Shown here one piece after another: positions 46,374 through 58,809 of a DNA stretch of 64,000 nucleotides. The stretch is taken from NCBI GenBank assembly GCA_000320605.2, contig KB445792.1:2504717-2568716 (forward strand), in the 5' to 3' direction. Within the stretch, counting starts at the first letter, position 1, and each line of letters starts with the position of its first letter. The DNA is from Gelatoporia subvermispora B. Lineage: Eukaryota > Basidiomycota > Agaricomycetes > Polyporales > Gelatoporiaceae. Both the position numbers and the translations under genes were made by a program. The notes under the pieces are model-generated. The model was not told where the DNA came from, made no database searches, and worked only from the letters and a program-made list of their open reading frames with translations.

Positions 46374-47161
46374 TGGCATATGAGCAGTGTCCGCAAGTCC
46401 TGGACACAGCGACGAACGGCGGTAAGAAGTTGTGGACAGCCGAAGTCCCGTGACCGTGTCTCAAGCACCGCGTCGGACATTTCCTCTGGAGAGGATAAAT
46501 GCTCAACTGGGTGCCAATGAGCCCATCTGGTTGCAGCCAGTGGAAGAATGATCCTGGACAGCAACTCGCACCACTCATGCACGATATGTGACGGAGAGGT
46601 CCGCCCGCATCGTGCATGGATGGCGAGCGTTGCACTGGGCCACATGAGTGGCAAAATTCGCCTTACAACAACAGTGGCAGCGTCGAGGCGGGACTTACGG
46701 CATTAGCAATCGTTCGAGATAGCTTGTCGCTTCCTACGAGTGGCTGTCCTGTATTGTGGGTGTTGTAGTTTCACGACAGGTATCATTCCAGAACTGCTGC
46801 AAAGGACCATATTTGAGGGGAACATCAAATATAGACCCTTTGAATTTCTTGAAGTACCTGGGTGAGCTGCCCTGAAGGTCTGAACCTTCAGGAAGCTTTG
46901 ACACTGTCTGGCTCCTAGATATTGCTGCCGCAGAGATTGGAAGTGTTGACGACAGCGGTAAGGCTCCTAGGAGCGATGGTCGTGATCATACCAGATTTTA
47001 TAGCCGGAGATATGCATAGCATGCCCATCACATTCCTTTGTTCCATCGCAGAAAACGAGTCACGATCCAGCCAAGGTCTTTCTTCCTTTGTCTCAATGGA
47101 ACGTGCCGCGTCGAAACTACTAGCACTTGTGCTATTCGCGGTGGCATATCGACGGTTATGA
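46373..47161 (+). CDS. candidate multi-exon hypothetical gene, structure uncertain
   Basis: A good ATG context (ACACCATGGC) after a pyrimidine-rich leader starts MAYEQCPQVLDTATNG, followed by a GTAAGA donor. Farther on, exons with consistent phase can be read: one ending in NIDPLNFLKYL at about 46861, one at 46920-46956 (IAAAEIGSVDDS), and a last one at 47052-47161 ending in a hydrophobic stretch (KLLALVLFAVAYRRL). The exons between 46420 and 46780 are not settled. No family is recognised; a small membrane-associated protein or a decayed gene are both possible. Confidence 0.3.
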
Positions 47162-47878
47162 AAGTCCTATTGCAAGTATTTTGACTGCATAAGATGCATC
47201 CGCCTCTAGCCTTCCAATGTATGGACCCATTGAGTGATGAGCGTTGAAGACGAGACTGAGGGCGCCAAAAGTGACCATTTGGTCGTCGCGCCCTTCTCAA
47301 GCCACCATTTCGGTCATCACCACCACCATGCTACTTGCTCGAACGCGTACAACGCGAGCATCGACCATATTCCTCCTTAATTTATTTGAATGACAGTCAT
47401 TTAGTCCACAGCTAGACGCGCAATTCGCACAGGTCGACCCTCGTTCACATACGTGGCGCCAGTGCGCGGCCCGCCTGACGGTCTGCGTGATCCAAGGGTC
47501 GTAGGGGAGTTCTGGGCAATATTAAGGCATCAACTTGACTCGTCACTCAACATGCTCCATGATCTGTGGTTCCTGTCAAACTGGGTTCCATTGCAGGGAA
47601 ACAGCGAGGATAGGTGTCACCGCTTTGCTACTCATTATGCCGGTGTCGCGGATTTACGTCGGGGAACCTCATGGACCTGCTGAGCGCGGGCCGTTGAGTC
47701 CTGCAGCAATGGTACGTCTTCCATGCTTAACGTTCGTCAGATGATCCTCCTCATGCGTGGCCTTCATAGATGTTTGCAACGATCAGAGCTCTTCCTGGAG
47801 GGCGGATTGTGTGCTGGGGATGCTTTAAAGCTTCCGTAGCAATGTGTCGTCTCTAGCCGAGCGCATCGTCACAGCGAG
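47162..47878. other. upstream region of the GH3 gene
   Basis: Holds the promoter of the GH3 gene. Short open frames, such as the plus frame at 47453-47683, have no recognisable domain. No gene called. Confidence 0.45.
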
Positions 47879-50800
47879 ATGTCTACTGCTCGATTTTTTC
47901 GTGCTCTCTTTCTGGGGATTATACTTGCTAGTACCTGGAATGGTGTCGAAGGCGGATCTGGTGGTCAGAATGCACGTCTAGACGTCCGCGGTGACTTGCA
48001 TTTCCCGTTGCATGCGCGAGCAACGAACAACGACGGCTCTTTGCCTGTGTACAAGGATCCGAAAGCCTCTATTGAGGATAGGGTCAACGATCTCTTGCCT
48101 CGCATGACGCTACAGGAAAAGGTTGCGCAATTGTAAGTTACGTTCCTATAATATACTGTGGGATGCAGTAGAACATATGGCGAAAAAGAAAGTCGAAGTG
48201 GCAGCGTGAACATTGGTCCAATACTAATCACGTTGCATTACAGGATTCAGGGTGATCTTGACGGTTGGATGGATACCTCGAATCCTCTCGACGACACCAA
48301 GACGTTTAACCAAAGTGGTCTGGTACGTTAAGCCTTATTAGTCCATTAGTTCTAGTAAATCCCAATGACCATGTACAGGAAGAAATGTTGACAACAAAAA
48401 CCGGCGAGATCTGGGCCGGCTACCTCATGCCGTGGGACAAGTTGGTATATGGTATCACTATCGGTCAGCAGTTCCTCATGGAAAATACAACCCTTGGCAT
48501 TCCAGCCATTGTTCAATCCGAAGGTATGTCAGAACGTAAATTGCATGCGCATCTGGTTCTACCTAACTTATTTGTCAGGCCTACACGGCTTCACTGATAA
48601 TGGTACAATTTGGCCGTCGCCCATCGGACTCTCCGCATCCTTCAATACAGAGCTTCTTCAACAGGCCGCTACGACTATCGGCACTGAGGCCGAAGGACTC
48701 GGATACACACAATTGTTTGCACCTGTGCTCGATCTTTCGCGAGAATTACGCTGGGGACGCGTAGAAGAGAATTTCGGCGAAGATCCATTCCTGTAAGTGA
48801 TGCGAACAAGCAGCATAGAGAGCGACAATCTGACTTCATTGTTAGGACTGGAGAGATGGGTCATGCATATGTCACCGGAGTACAATCGGGCCGGCGACGG
48901 AATGCTAGTTCGACTGCCGTTGCACGAGTAGCCTCAACTTGTAAGCATTTCGCTGCGTTCGGCAGCCCACAAGGTGGCTTGTACGTGTTTATTCCCAATT
49001 ACTCTCATCATTGGCTGACAGCGGATCAGGAACATTGCACAAGTGACCGGAGGAGAGCGTGAACTTCGCACCATGTACCTGAAGCCATTCAATCGTGCAT
49101 GTGTGGAAAGTCTCTCTATAATGACCGCGTACGCGAGCTACGATGGTATTCCCGCTGTCGCCAACCATCGTACGTCATTTTGAGCTTCTGTCTGCGCTTT
49201 ATATTAACCCACTCTTCTTAGACCTGTTGACAGACATTGTACGTCACTGCGATCGTCGTTGAGGGCTGGACTGCGAGTTATATTGACGTATTGCAGCTGC
49301 GTAACGAATGGGACTATCAATACTTCGTCACCACGGACGCCGGCTCCGTCGACCTTCTCATCACAACACATGGTACTTGCGACACTCGGGAGTGCGCCGC
49401 AAAGATGGCGTTGGAAAATGGAATTCAAGGAGAAATGGGTGGAGGATCGTACACTTATCTTACGCTGCCTGGTAAATTCCGATCGTATCTTTTGTGATAT
49501 ACGTGTTGAGACACGTATGAAGACCAGGTAGAGGCTGGGACAGTCAATGTTAGTTACATCGACGAGACGGTCAAGACCGTTCTCAGGACGAAGTTCTCTC
49601 TCGGTCTCTTTGAAAGTGGGTATTTATACTCAGCCACATCGAATTACCAGGAAAGCTAATGAATGTTCGTAGACCCGTACCCCTACGATGACTATCTCTC
49701 GACCTTGCGCACACCAGCAACTCGTGAGCTACTGCACCAGATGGAGCAGGAGGCGATCGTGCTGCTGCAGAACAACGGTAATACTCTGCCACTGAGCAAA
49801 GACATCGGGTCGGTAGCCCTCGTTGGACCTCAAGTAGACCGCGTATCCGTCAGTGCTATCTCTTCGGACCTCGTAGAACACGACTTGACATCCACCTACT
49901 ACAGTTCGGTGACTACGTCTTCTTCAACGCCTCCCTGAACGGTATCTCTCCCCTCGAAGGTTTCCAGCAGCTGCTTGCGAACACCTCCGTCAAGATCAAC
50001 TTTGCCGAAGGCTGCAAATTGTGGTCCAATGACGAGTCTGAAATTCCCGCAGCAGTCGCAGCGGCTGAAGCTTCTGATGCTGTCATTGTTATGGTTGGCA
50101 CGTGGTCGCTGGATCAGACTTTGCTGTGGACGCCGGGGACGAACGCGACGACGGGCGAGCATGTCGACTTATCTGATCTTGGGTTGGTTGGCGCACAGTT
50201 GAAACTCGTCCAGGAGGTTACCCAAGTCGGAAAGCCGACGATCGTAGTGCTGGTAAGCGGAAAACCAGTGGCAGAACCATGGATCCAAGAGCGTGAGTGG
50301 GTTTCACTTAAGATACCGGAGGGTGGGGCTGATGCGAGGCTGCAGATGCGGATGCTGTCATCCAGCAATTTTACCCTGGGGAGTTGGGTGGGCTCGCATT
50401 GGCCGAGGTCGTCTTTGGAGATGCCAACCCATCAGGCGAGTAACCTTCAAGCGTCACTGTCTGTGTGGCAAGTAACTCATACGACAAACATGGTAAGGGA
50501 AACTACCTGTGTCCTTCCCGCGTAGCGTTGGGACGACGCCGTGCTTCTACAACTATCTGAAAGGAGCCAGACCGATTGACCCGGGCGAGATTACTGATAA
50601 CGGAACGCTTGTCTTCGGCCACCAGGTACGCTAGTCTCATAGATCTACAGAATGCAGGATTGTTGACAGCCTGCTCTGCAGTATGTCCTGGATACGCCTG
50701 TTCCGATGTGGAGCTTCGGACACGGCTTGAGCTATACGACCTTCAATTAGTGCGCTATCCTATATGTCTCAATGACTCATAGTACTGACCCATCTTAGCA

Positions 50801-51195
50801 CCGACCTTGAGCTGTCCAAGCCTACGATCAGTACAAATGAAGACTTCGACGTGACCGTAACAGTTCACAACACTGGAGCGATGGACGGCAAAGAGGTCGT
50901 CCAGGTTTATACTACGGATGTCGTCAGCTCCGTAGTCACGCCCAACCAGAACTTGGTTGGCTTCCAGAAGGTCTTGATCCCGTACGTTATCTTTGGACTT
51001 GTGAACAGAACACAGGCTGACTCGACCCGTGTTCGCAGGGCGGGAGGATCGGAGACGGTCACCATCCACGTGAACTCATCTCAGTTGGCGCTTTGGTCGT
51101 TGCAGAGCCAGTGGGTCGTCGAGCCTGGCACCTTCACGATCAAAGTCGGCACCAGCGACCAGTCGTTCCTGAGCACGAACTTGACCGTGCAGTAG
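47879..51195 (+). CDS. secreted glycoside hydrolase family 3 (beta-glucosidase-like)
   Basis: Sixteen exons: 47879-48132, 48244-48322, 48379-48523, 48579-48792, 48846-48980, 49030-49169, 49222-49238, 49297-49471, 49523-49615, 49673-49848, 49905-50292, 50346-50435, 50498-50625, 50682-50749, 50799-50981 and 51039-51195; 813 residues. A signal peptide (MSTARFFRALFLGIILASTW) precedes the GH3 barrel: RMTLQEKVAQLIQGDL, FAPVLDLSRELRWGRVEENF, CKHFAAFGSPQGG, and YFVTTDAGSVDLL with the probable nucleophile Asp near residue 342. The second GH3 domain has EAIVLLQNNGNTLPL and VVLVSGKPVAEPWI. A fibronectin-III-like end follows WSFGHGLSYTTFNY. It probably releases glucose or another sugar outside the cell. 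The intron at 50436-50497 is GC-AG, and one exon is 17 nt. Confidence 0.93.
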
Positions 51196-51369
51196 TAAGG
51201 CACTTGTACTGTAGATCCTATAACAATTGCATGCTCCCTGAGACCACGCCTGCTAGGTTTTGCAAGATGGGCATGCAGCATGTTGGACGTCGTAAAATGA
51301 AATCACATCTAATCTCAAAGCGTAAGAGTACAATCCGAAAGTCCCATGAACAATCTAATTCCGTTATCA

Positions 51370-53863
51370 TCACTCCTCTTCCCACTCCGGATCCACCTCC
51401 ACCTCCTTGATCACGATAGTGGGAATTCTCTGGTAATCTCTGTACCCCGCGAAGACAGCCAGGCCAAGTGCAACGCAACAAGCGCCAATCGTGAGCTTGA
51501 GGGTATCTACATAGCACGCGCGCCCGTTGAAGCACTGCGCTGTTGACGCCGCGCCGCCCGCACGACGCAAGAGAGAGCGAACGTCCGCGAGTGGCCCTGC
51601 GCCGTTAAGGCGCGAGGGTGCCTTGCTGTCGTGCGCGTCGAGGTTGCGCCCGAACGCTAGCGAGAAAATGTTGTTGCCGATCATAGGCGACAGGGAGACG
51701 CATCCCCAGTTCTCCGAAAAGTGTGCTAGTGGATTTTATACACGAGATGAAAAGGGGCCAAGGGGGGAAAGGAGTGCTAGACGTACCCAGTCCGAACCAC
51801 TCGATCGTGATGGTGGGGAAGAGGCCCATCAGGCTGCCGTATGCCCAGCCGAGCATGGCGCTTGCCTTCCAGAGATTGGTCACGTCGTCAGTGTAGAACG
51901 CCATGACCTGCGAGATAACGAAGAGGACTGCAACAAGTGTGATGCAAAATGAACGCGGCAAATGAAGGTAGCTCTTGCTGAAATCCGCGATGATGCCTGC
52001 AGTACCCGTAGTCAATACGTTACGGCAATGAGTGAATGCTTCAAAAAGTGCAGTACCTATGGTGATACGGCCTATGCAGTTCATGACACTGATAGTCGAC
52101 ACTTGCGCGGCTTGCCACTGCGATGACTTGGCTTCGTCATAGTCTGGATTTCCTTTGGCAAAGAGTGCCTGTGATATGAGTCCGACGTTGTTGATGTCTG
52201 CGGACGAAGATGTCAATTCTTTTGCACCGCGGGCGAAATCACTACTAGAGACTCACACATCAGGCCCGTTCCCGCACCTGACAGTCAAACCTTCTGTGAG
52301 TGAATTGCCCGCAAAACCCAGCAACAAACTCACAGAGTGTCGTAATGATTGAAAGCATCCAGAAATAGCTAGACGAAAACAGTCCCTTTCCTCTCACATT
52401 CGGGTGCGTGCCAAACTCCTTCACGATCTTCTCCGGGCTACTCTCTCGCCTGCGCGTCACCGGCAAGGCGGACCTCGAAAGGTTTCTGCTGCTCCGCGTT
52501 GGACTTAGCGCGACCGAGTCCGAGGCGATGGGGACAACGTAGTCGGAGACGGCCGTAGGGCGCGACGGGTGGCCAAGCGCCGGACTGGAGGGCCGTGAGT
52601 TGTTGAGTGGTATAGATTCGACGATGTCTTCCCCGTCGTCATGTTCGTGTGGCGAGAGCAAGTGCGTGCGACTGTTATTGCGCTCGAGCAGTGCAGGCGA
52701 AACAGCGCCGGATCCGATGATGTCCTCGTCCTCGTCATCCCAGTGCCCCTCTGGCGCGCCATGTTCGAGCGCGGTGGTGATTTCTGACGGAGGGAGCGGA
52801 ATGGGACGGATGAGGAAGAGCCCTAGGATCATCGGTAGGGATGTTCCCACGCCGAGCACGAGGAGAAACTCAGAAGTGTTTCCGGGGTATGCTACATGGG
52901 CGATGGTGGAAAAGAGAAACGCAGAGAGACCGAAACCGGACAGAACGATACCGTTCGCAGTGCCTCGCTGGATTGGCTCTTGTCAGATGCGGTGAGCTGC
53001 AACAAGTACAATGCGCTTACCAGACGGTCAGGCCAGTTCTTCGCGTTGGTATTCATGGCGCTGGTCAGACCTCCATTGCCTCCGGCTCCAGTCAGGAAGC
53101 CGCACGTCACCAAGAGGCACAGACTCAGCCAGCTGAGGCTCGACACACCATCCTCCAGCCCAGCGTCATAGAAGTGGCGCATACCAAGATATCCAACGGA
53201 TAGACAAAGGAACGCCATTATGAGAAGTATCCGGGGTCCCTTCGCGTCCGCAAGCCGACCCAGAAACGGTGCCGTGCCATACGTGCCGACTGCGAGCAAA
53301 GCTTAGCAGGAATGCCTCGAACAGAGGTTGGAATCGTACAGTTCCCTGACAGGCCCATTACATTTTGCTGTGTGTGCGAGAGGTGCAGGCGCGAGCCAAG
53401 TTGTGGACCATATGCTGTGACGGGTAGAACATGTCAGTGTTTCAGAATTGAGCACTGCGGACAGATATGTATATGGCACAGGGTAGCACTATCATATTGC
53501 TGCCGACTCAGAAATTCAGCGAATATGCTGCATTCGAACAACGTCATAGTCAGAAGTCGGCAGGAATTCGACAATGCCCGTGGTTGATATCGGCGCTGAG
53601 ATCCCGCAGGTCGTAGTCACCGCCACAATGCCATATCATGCACAGTTACTCCCGTCCCTCGCCCCCTCGAATGGAGAGACCAGGTTCGGAAGTGACACAT
53701 ACCAGAGAAAACCTGGTCTCATTGAGTCTATCAGTTGGTCCAAGAAGTAACTCGATATCGTCAAACGCACATAATTAGTTCCGGATGCGAGAGCCACGCA
53801 AAGACACACTCCAAAGCATATTATTCGTGTCGCACTGAAGAGTGCAGGTGCATGGGAATGCAT
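51370..53863 (-). CDS. major facilitator superfamily transporter (MCH1/nodulin-like)
   Basis: Nine exons, 53771-53863, 53703-53712, 53340-53414, 53021-53289, 52334-52967, 52257-52277, 52057-52197, 51787-51996 and 51370-51725; 602 residues. The first membrane segment runs into ALASGTNYVFSAYGPQLGSR, then QQNVMGLSGNFGTYGTAPFL and GRLADAKGPRILLIMAF with the MFS loop 2-3 motif. A long acidic/serine-rich cytosolic loop of about 170 residues separates the two halves. The second half has YINNVGLISQALFAKGNP and WAYGSLMGLFPTITIEWFG, and FSENWG follows. The layout matches the Mch1/nodulin-like group; the substrate is unknown. Exon 2 is only 10 nt, and the intron after it is 288 nt. Confidence 0.9.
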
Positions 53864-54520
53864 GAGCGGTTACACTTCGCCAGAATGACAATGTCTCGAA
53901 TGGTCTAGAGCAGGATCAAGACACTGGTGAACCCCAAGGTCGTCGAGCGGATGTGATGAGATAGCTGGAGGTACTGTGTCAGGGTCACCCACGCGTCCAA
54001 CGCCAAGATAGCTCCGGGATTGCCAATTGAGACTGTCTACGGCGTTCGTCGTCGTCGTTCAGAATCGCATGCAAGCTCGCCAAGCAGTCTGTCCGAGGTG
54101 GTGAAAACAGGGATATCAGAGCTCAAGTAGAGTTTGGATGATAACCTCGTCTAATGATAGGCTCGCCGCGCCGCGTTCACCACTGCCCCGCGTTGTCGGC
54201 GTCTAGCTCGCCATTACACGTGCCAACGGAAGAAGGAACGGCTCTCACCAGCCGGGGAACCAATCCCGGCAGAGGCTTGATTGTGCCCTCTTACTTCGAC
54301 TAAATACACTGGATCACTTGGCCACAAACTCGGCCTTTCCGCACAATGATCTATGGCATGAAGACCACGCTTCAAAGACATTTCGGCCTCAGACGGGCAG
54401 GAACGATCCCGAAGGTCGAGGACATGATGGCGCTACTGCGCACGCGATCAAGTTGCCACCGGGAGGCAACCGTGGTGATGCCAAAGCCCGAACACTGACC
54501 TCCTTCTACAACTGACCGAC
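53864..54520. other. divergent promoter region of MFS and SDR genes
   Basis: About 0.65 kb with no supported gene. Confidence 0.55.
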
Positions 54521-55977
54521 ATGGGTGGCTTTTTCTCCAAAGGCTTTGATCCTGCACATGATCTTCCGGACCTCCATGGCAAAGTGATTATCGTAACAGG
54601 CGGAAAGTAGGTGCCTCCTAGAAGCATGAACGTGCGGTGGCAGCGCTTCGCACAGGGGTTGACCGACATGCTTCGATGGCAGCGCAGGCATCGGGTTCGC
54701 AGCGATACAGCACCTTGCGCGGCATGGCGCAAAGGTGTACATGGCCACACGCAATGAGGAAAAGGCGAAGGCCGCCATTGCACGATTGCAGTCGGAGGGC
54801 CTTGCACCCGGAAACGGCGAGGTCAAGTGGCTGTACCTAGACTTGGCCGACCCCAAGATTGCGAAGCAGTCGGCGGAGACGTTTATGCAGCAGGAAGAAA
54901 GGCTAGATATACTGAGTGAGTGTCGAACACTGAGGAGAATGTTGTTGGATGACGTGAACTTGGGTCACTAGTCAATAATGCATCCCTGTGAGTAGTGCGG
55001 GCGTATGTGGGGGTCATCTACTAACCGGCGACATACATCAAGCTTCTTGTCGATTATCAAAAGACCAAATATGGTGGGTACTTTGTATGATGCCCGATCC
55101 GCAGTCTTGTGAATATATTCCGCAGACATTCAGGACATTGTGATGGTAAAGTCGGTGACAGCTGTATTGTTGGCTACACGCATCTGATTTCGAATGAATC
55201 AGTTACTTAAGCGCGTTCGTCTTCACGCAAGGACTTGTCCCCCTTCTCAAGCGCACGGCACAAGAACCCAATAGCGATGTACGCATCGTAACTGTGAGTC
55301 ATTACTCGTACATTCCTGCGACATGAATTTGACGTCTCGTGTGCTATATAGGTAGCTTCGCAAGGCCATAACCTTGTGCCTGCAAATACGCATTTCCGCT
55401 CAATTGACGACTTCAATCATGAATTCAAAGGGGCCAGGCTGACCCGCTTCTCCCGCTACAGTGAGTCTACACAACGGCGCTTTCCTGAATAATGGATAAC
55501 CAAGCAGCGCACCTCCCTGTTCTAGCGATGACGAAACTGATGGAGATTCTCTACATGAAAGAACTCCAGAGGCGTTTAGACGCGGAGGGTGTCCCGATCA
55601 TAGTTCTATCGGTATGCCCTGGCAGCGTGAATACCGGTAAGTCCTTGTGAAACGGCCGTTGATACCCGCTGTTTCTTTTCTAAACTCATGTATTCCCAGA
55701 CGGTGTACAGAACTACGCTCATTCATTTGGCCCATTTGTATCGCGTCTGTATGCTGGCATCGCGAATATTCTGTTCGCGACGCCCGCAAAGGGTGCACAC
55801 AGCAGCGTTTTCGCCGCAGCCGCCCCCGTGGTGCGCGCCAACGTACGTGAGTACCGGGGCGGGTTCATCCGGCCGCCGGCACAGCTCTCGAAGACGAGCA
55901 AGATGGCGGACGATCCAGGATTGGCGAAGGAGTTGTGGGAGACGACAGAGAAAATACTCAATGATATTGGCGTATGA
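54521..55977 (+). CDS. short-chain dehydrogenase with a reading-frame break
   Basis: Exons by homology: 54521-54606, 54683-54915, 54972-54987, 55043-55073, 55126-55150, 55203-55293, 55352-55460, 55505-55636 and 55700-55977. The SDR pattern is clear: VIIVTGGNAGIGFAAIQHLA for the cofactor, LDILINNAS, SDVRIVTVASQGHNLVP, YTAHLPVLAMTKLMEIL with the catalytic region, and CPGSVNTDG. The length is normal for retinol-dehydrogenase-like SDRs. However, with standard GT-AG splicing the join 54987/55043 puts the next exon out of frame, and the total is 1,001 nt. All other joins agree. Either splicing is non-canonical there, the assembly has an indel, or the gene is a recent pseudogene. Confidence 0.72.
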
Positions 55978-57051
55978 CCGGGTATGGTGTATTTATGGTA
56001 ACTTTGGTAATTACTCCGTGATCTTGTTTTTGCTTTTTGCTGAACAGTGATATGCTGGATTTTTTTATGCTTCGAAGTGCCGAATGAGCAATTTGTATCG
56101 CGCGGACGGTGTATCTCTGGCCATGCTCCCACTCAGCTCATCTTGTACGTCTGGTATCTATGTTTATTCTATCCTTGCGCGGTGCTCGGGTCAATCCAGA
56201 GTGACGGTGTGCTGGTGAGGATATCCACACAGATCATTGTTATATCCCGCCGCAGTTCCTGAGCGAGCAATCGGATCTGCGAGGGCGAGGCCGGGCCTGG
56301 CCGGGCGAGAGGAGAGCTCGACACGCGCTCATATTCTCAATCGTCCGGTCTCCTGTTGATTTCCCGAGACGATCGGGCGATCAGATGACATCTCCTTTGT
56401 GGCGCTTCTCCTGGCAATCCTGCGCAATAGCTCTCGGAGATCAGGCCGTAAAATTTTTGGTAGCCCCCCCTCACTCCACCCGAGAGATACAACAGAGCCG
56501 TTTCACTTCTCCACGCATACGCAGTCATATTGGTCCCATGATCCTCGTTCAGCATCCGTGCCATTCTTGAGATCCGACAGGTGTCCAACGATCCAATTCG
56601 AAATGCACAGGGGCGAGGCAGCGGCCAGATAGGGGGCGCCCTCGAGGCAGCGGCACCTATCTGGGCCGAAGCTCTCGGGCCTTCCATCTGATTCATTGCA
56701 CCAGTTCATTTGATGATTCCATTGATTGGAAGGCGCACTACCAAGGTAGCCGAAAAAGAGACACGATGGTATGCGTGACCGTTCGTCGGACGCGCCGGGA
56801 GATTCCCCGACATCTATGCACAGATCCTGGGCGCCGCACGTAGGGCCGCATCGGGGCAACTACGGGGCGATATGCGGAGATGATCGACGCGTGTGGCTCC
56901 TGCATTGACCGCATCGTACGGTGCTCCCGGGCATATAGTCAGGCGTCACTGTGAGGTTTCGCGCCCCTCCCCCACAGTTCTCTTACTCTCACGACTCGGA
57001 CTGCACTGCCCTAGACCTTGATCTTGATATCTGCTGCACCAAGTACATGTT
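55978..57051. other. intergenic stretch downstream of SDR
   Basis: About 1.07 kb. Open frames are short and lack motifs. It holds the SDR 3' UTR and the promoter of the DUF6533-type gene. Confidence 0.55.
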
Positions 57052-58624
57052 ATGTCGGAGGTTCTGGTGGGAGATTGGGAAGAGCGAGTACCTGCGTGTT
57101 TTCGTGTGGCCTCTCTGTCAGTTGCAGCATATGAGTCAGTGGTCCACATCTTCAGATATCTCGGCGATGCTTCTGGTAGATCTGACCCAGTTGGCTATGG
57201 ACTCTTCCCACCGAGTGGGAGATTTATCGGGAACAAGAATCCGTATTCCGTCTAGGGTGCGTATGATCATAAGTCCATCTAGTCGTTGACACTCAGCATG
57301 CCCTCTAGACGAGGGTGTATATTGTTCATCCTCATTCGGTTAGTTCGAACGCCGCTTCGCTTTGTTGACTTCCGGACGAACCAGCTTTCTCGTCAGATAT
57401 TCCAGCGTCTGCGCTTTAACTGCGAGTAATATTGGCTTTTTCGCCCACGGATTTTCGCCCCTTGCGTGTGCAAAATACAGATACTTTCCACCTTCGATGA
57501 AGAGTGCGTAAATTCGAAATTCGAAATTTTACATGGCGGGACTGAGTCTGGATCTACCTGTTAGTCTTCCAGAGCACCATTGCGCAGTTAATTTTACTTG
57601 TCCGCACCTGGGCAATAAGCAGACACTCGACCTGGGTATTGGTTACGCTATCCTCGCTCTTTGTGGTCGCTATCGCAGTACGATTATATATCGCTCTTCG
57701 TCTGGATTTGTCATGACATGAATTCAATAGCTCGAGTCATGGGCAAATATGTACATGCTTGTCGGTAAGTACTTCTCAGCTTCCCTCCCACCGATATTGA
57801 TCACCATAACACGTGTGGCGCAGCCGTCCAGAATGCGTGGAAAAATTGCACCTCTGGAAACCACCATGGACAAGAATATGCCTGGATACACTACCTGATG
57901 TGTATGGTGTTTGACGGCGCATGCCTGGGCATCGCGAGTGGCTATCTATGGGTGCAGTCCATGGATACCACAGGCGTACGTGGGTTGGCACGACTGCTGC
58001 TCCGAGAAGGCGTCGTATATTGGATTGTTCTTACGAGTAAGCCACCGCGAACTTCTCGCTGATCATCGGTGTGATTATGCCGTGCCACCCACTCATTTAC
58101 GCGTACTTCACCAGCCGTCAATGTCGCAAACCTTTTGACATACCATACAGCAGACCTCTCAGCCCAAGCCTCAGCGTGCGCTCTATACATCCAGTCGTGT
58201 CCCCTTCTTGTCGCTCATACGCTATCTACTATCTAGGGCCTCGATCGGCTACACTCTTGTCTGGATCATGGCCCAGCGCATCCTGATACAGCTGCACAAT
58301 CTACGCACAAGTGGGTCAGTGCATACAGACTGTGCATCTATCCGGGAGTTCATGGGGACGCGGCCACACCCCACCCCCGCGCCAATGGGCTCTATGCTAT
58401 TCAAGTCTCACGATGAGCCGAAACGCAGCCTACGGCTTGCCTCTCCAGAGGTGCTCTTGTCATGTGGTGCTGATTTAGAGACAGGGTGCGAACAGGTGAT
58501 TTTGAACGGGGGTGAGGCAAAATGTAGGTGTGGCCGGAGTGAGGTAGAAGATGAGGACGGGCTCGATGTTGGGGAGTATCGGGAATGTATGCTTGAGCGA
58601 GCAGATGCTAATTCGCGGACATGA
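57052..58624 (+). CDS. DUF6533-type multi-pass membrane protein
   Basis: Member of the large Agaricomycete family of seven-segment proteins of unknown function, possibly receptor-like. Nine exons: 57052-57134, 57191-57256, 57309-57338, 57397-57503, 57565-57677, 57731-57764, 57824-58036, 58115-58175 and 58237-58624; 364 residues. The family signature is VASLSVAAYDWLWTLPTEWE followed by IYREQESVFRLG. Membrane segments follow: GCILFILIRYSSVCALT, IAQLILLVRTWAIS, LVTLSSLFVVAIALES, WIHYLMCMVFDGACLGIASG, VVYWIVLTTVNVANLLTY, and ASIGYTLVWIMAQRILIQ. A long hydrophilic tail ends the protein. The exons are so short that only the last gives a long open frame. All phases agree. Confidence 0.85.
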
Positions 58625-58809
58625 CTCGAAAATATTTCGCAATTACTGGGGAACAATGTGTCGACGAACTTGCAATTATATAGTGACTCTAGGGTTAGTG
58701 ATACACGGAAGAGATGCTATGCGACCAGCCTTGTGCAGTGATACAGTGAAACCAGTGTCTTTATGCGTGCCATCCTTGTCGCAGTGTTGAGTGCAATGTT
58801 AATGCGGCC

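Noticed and set aside
58036..58115. Apparent frameshift in the DUF6533-type gene after the sixth membrane segment
   Set aside because: A normal 78-nt intron (58037-58114, GTAAGC to ACCAG) restores the family sequence VNVANLLTYH in frame.
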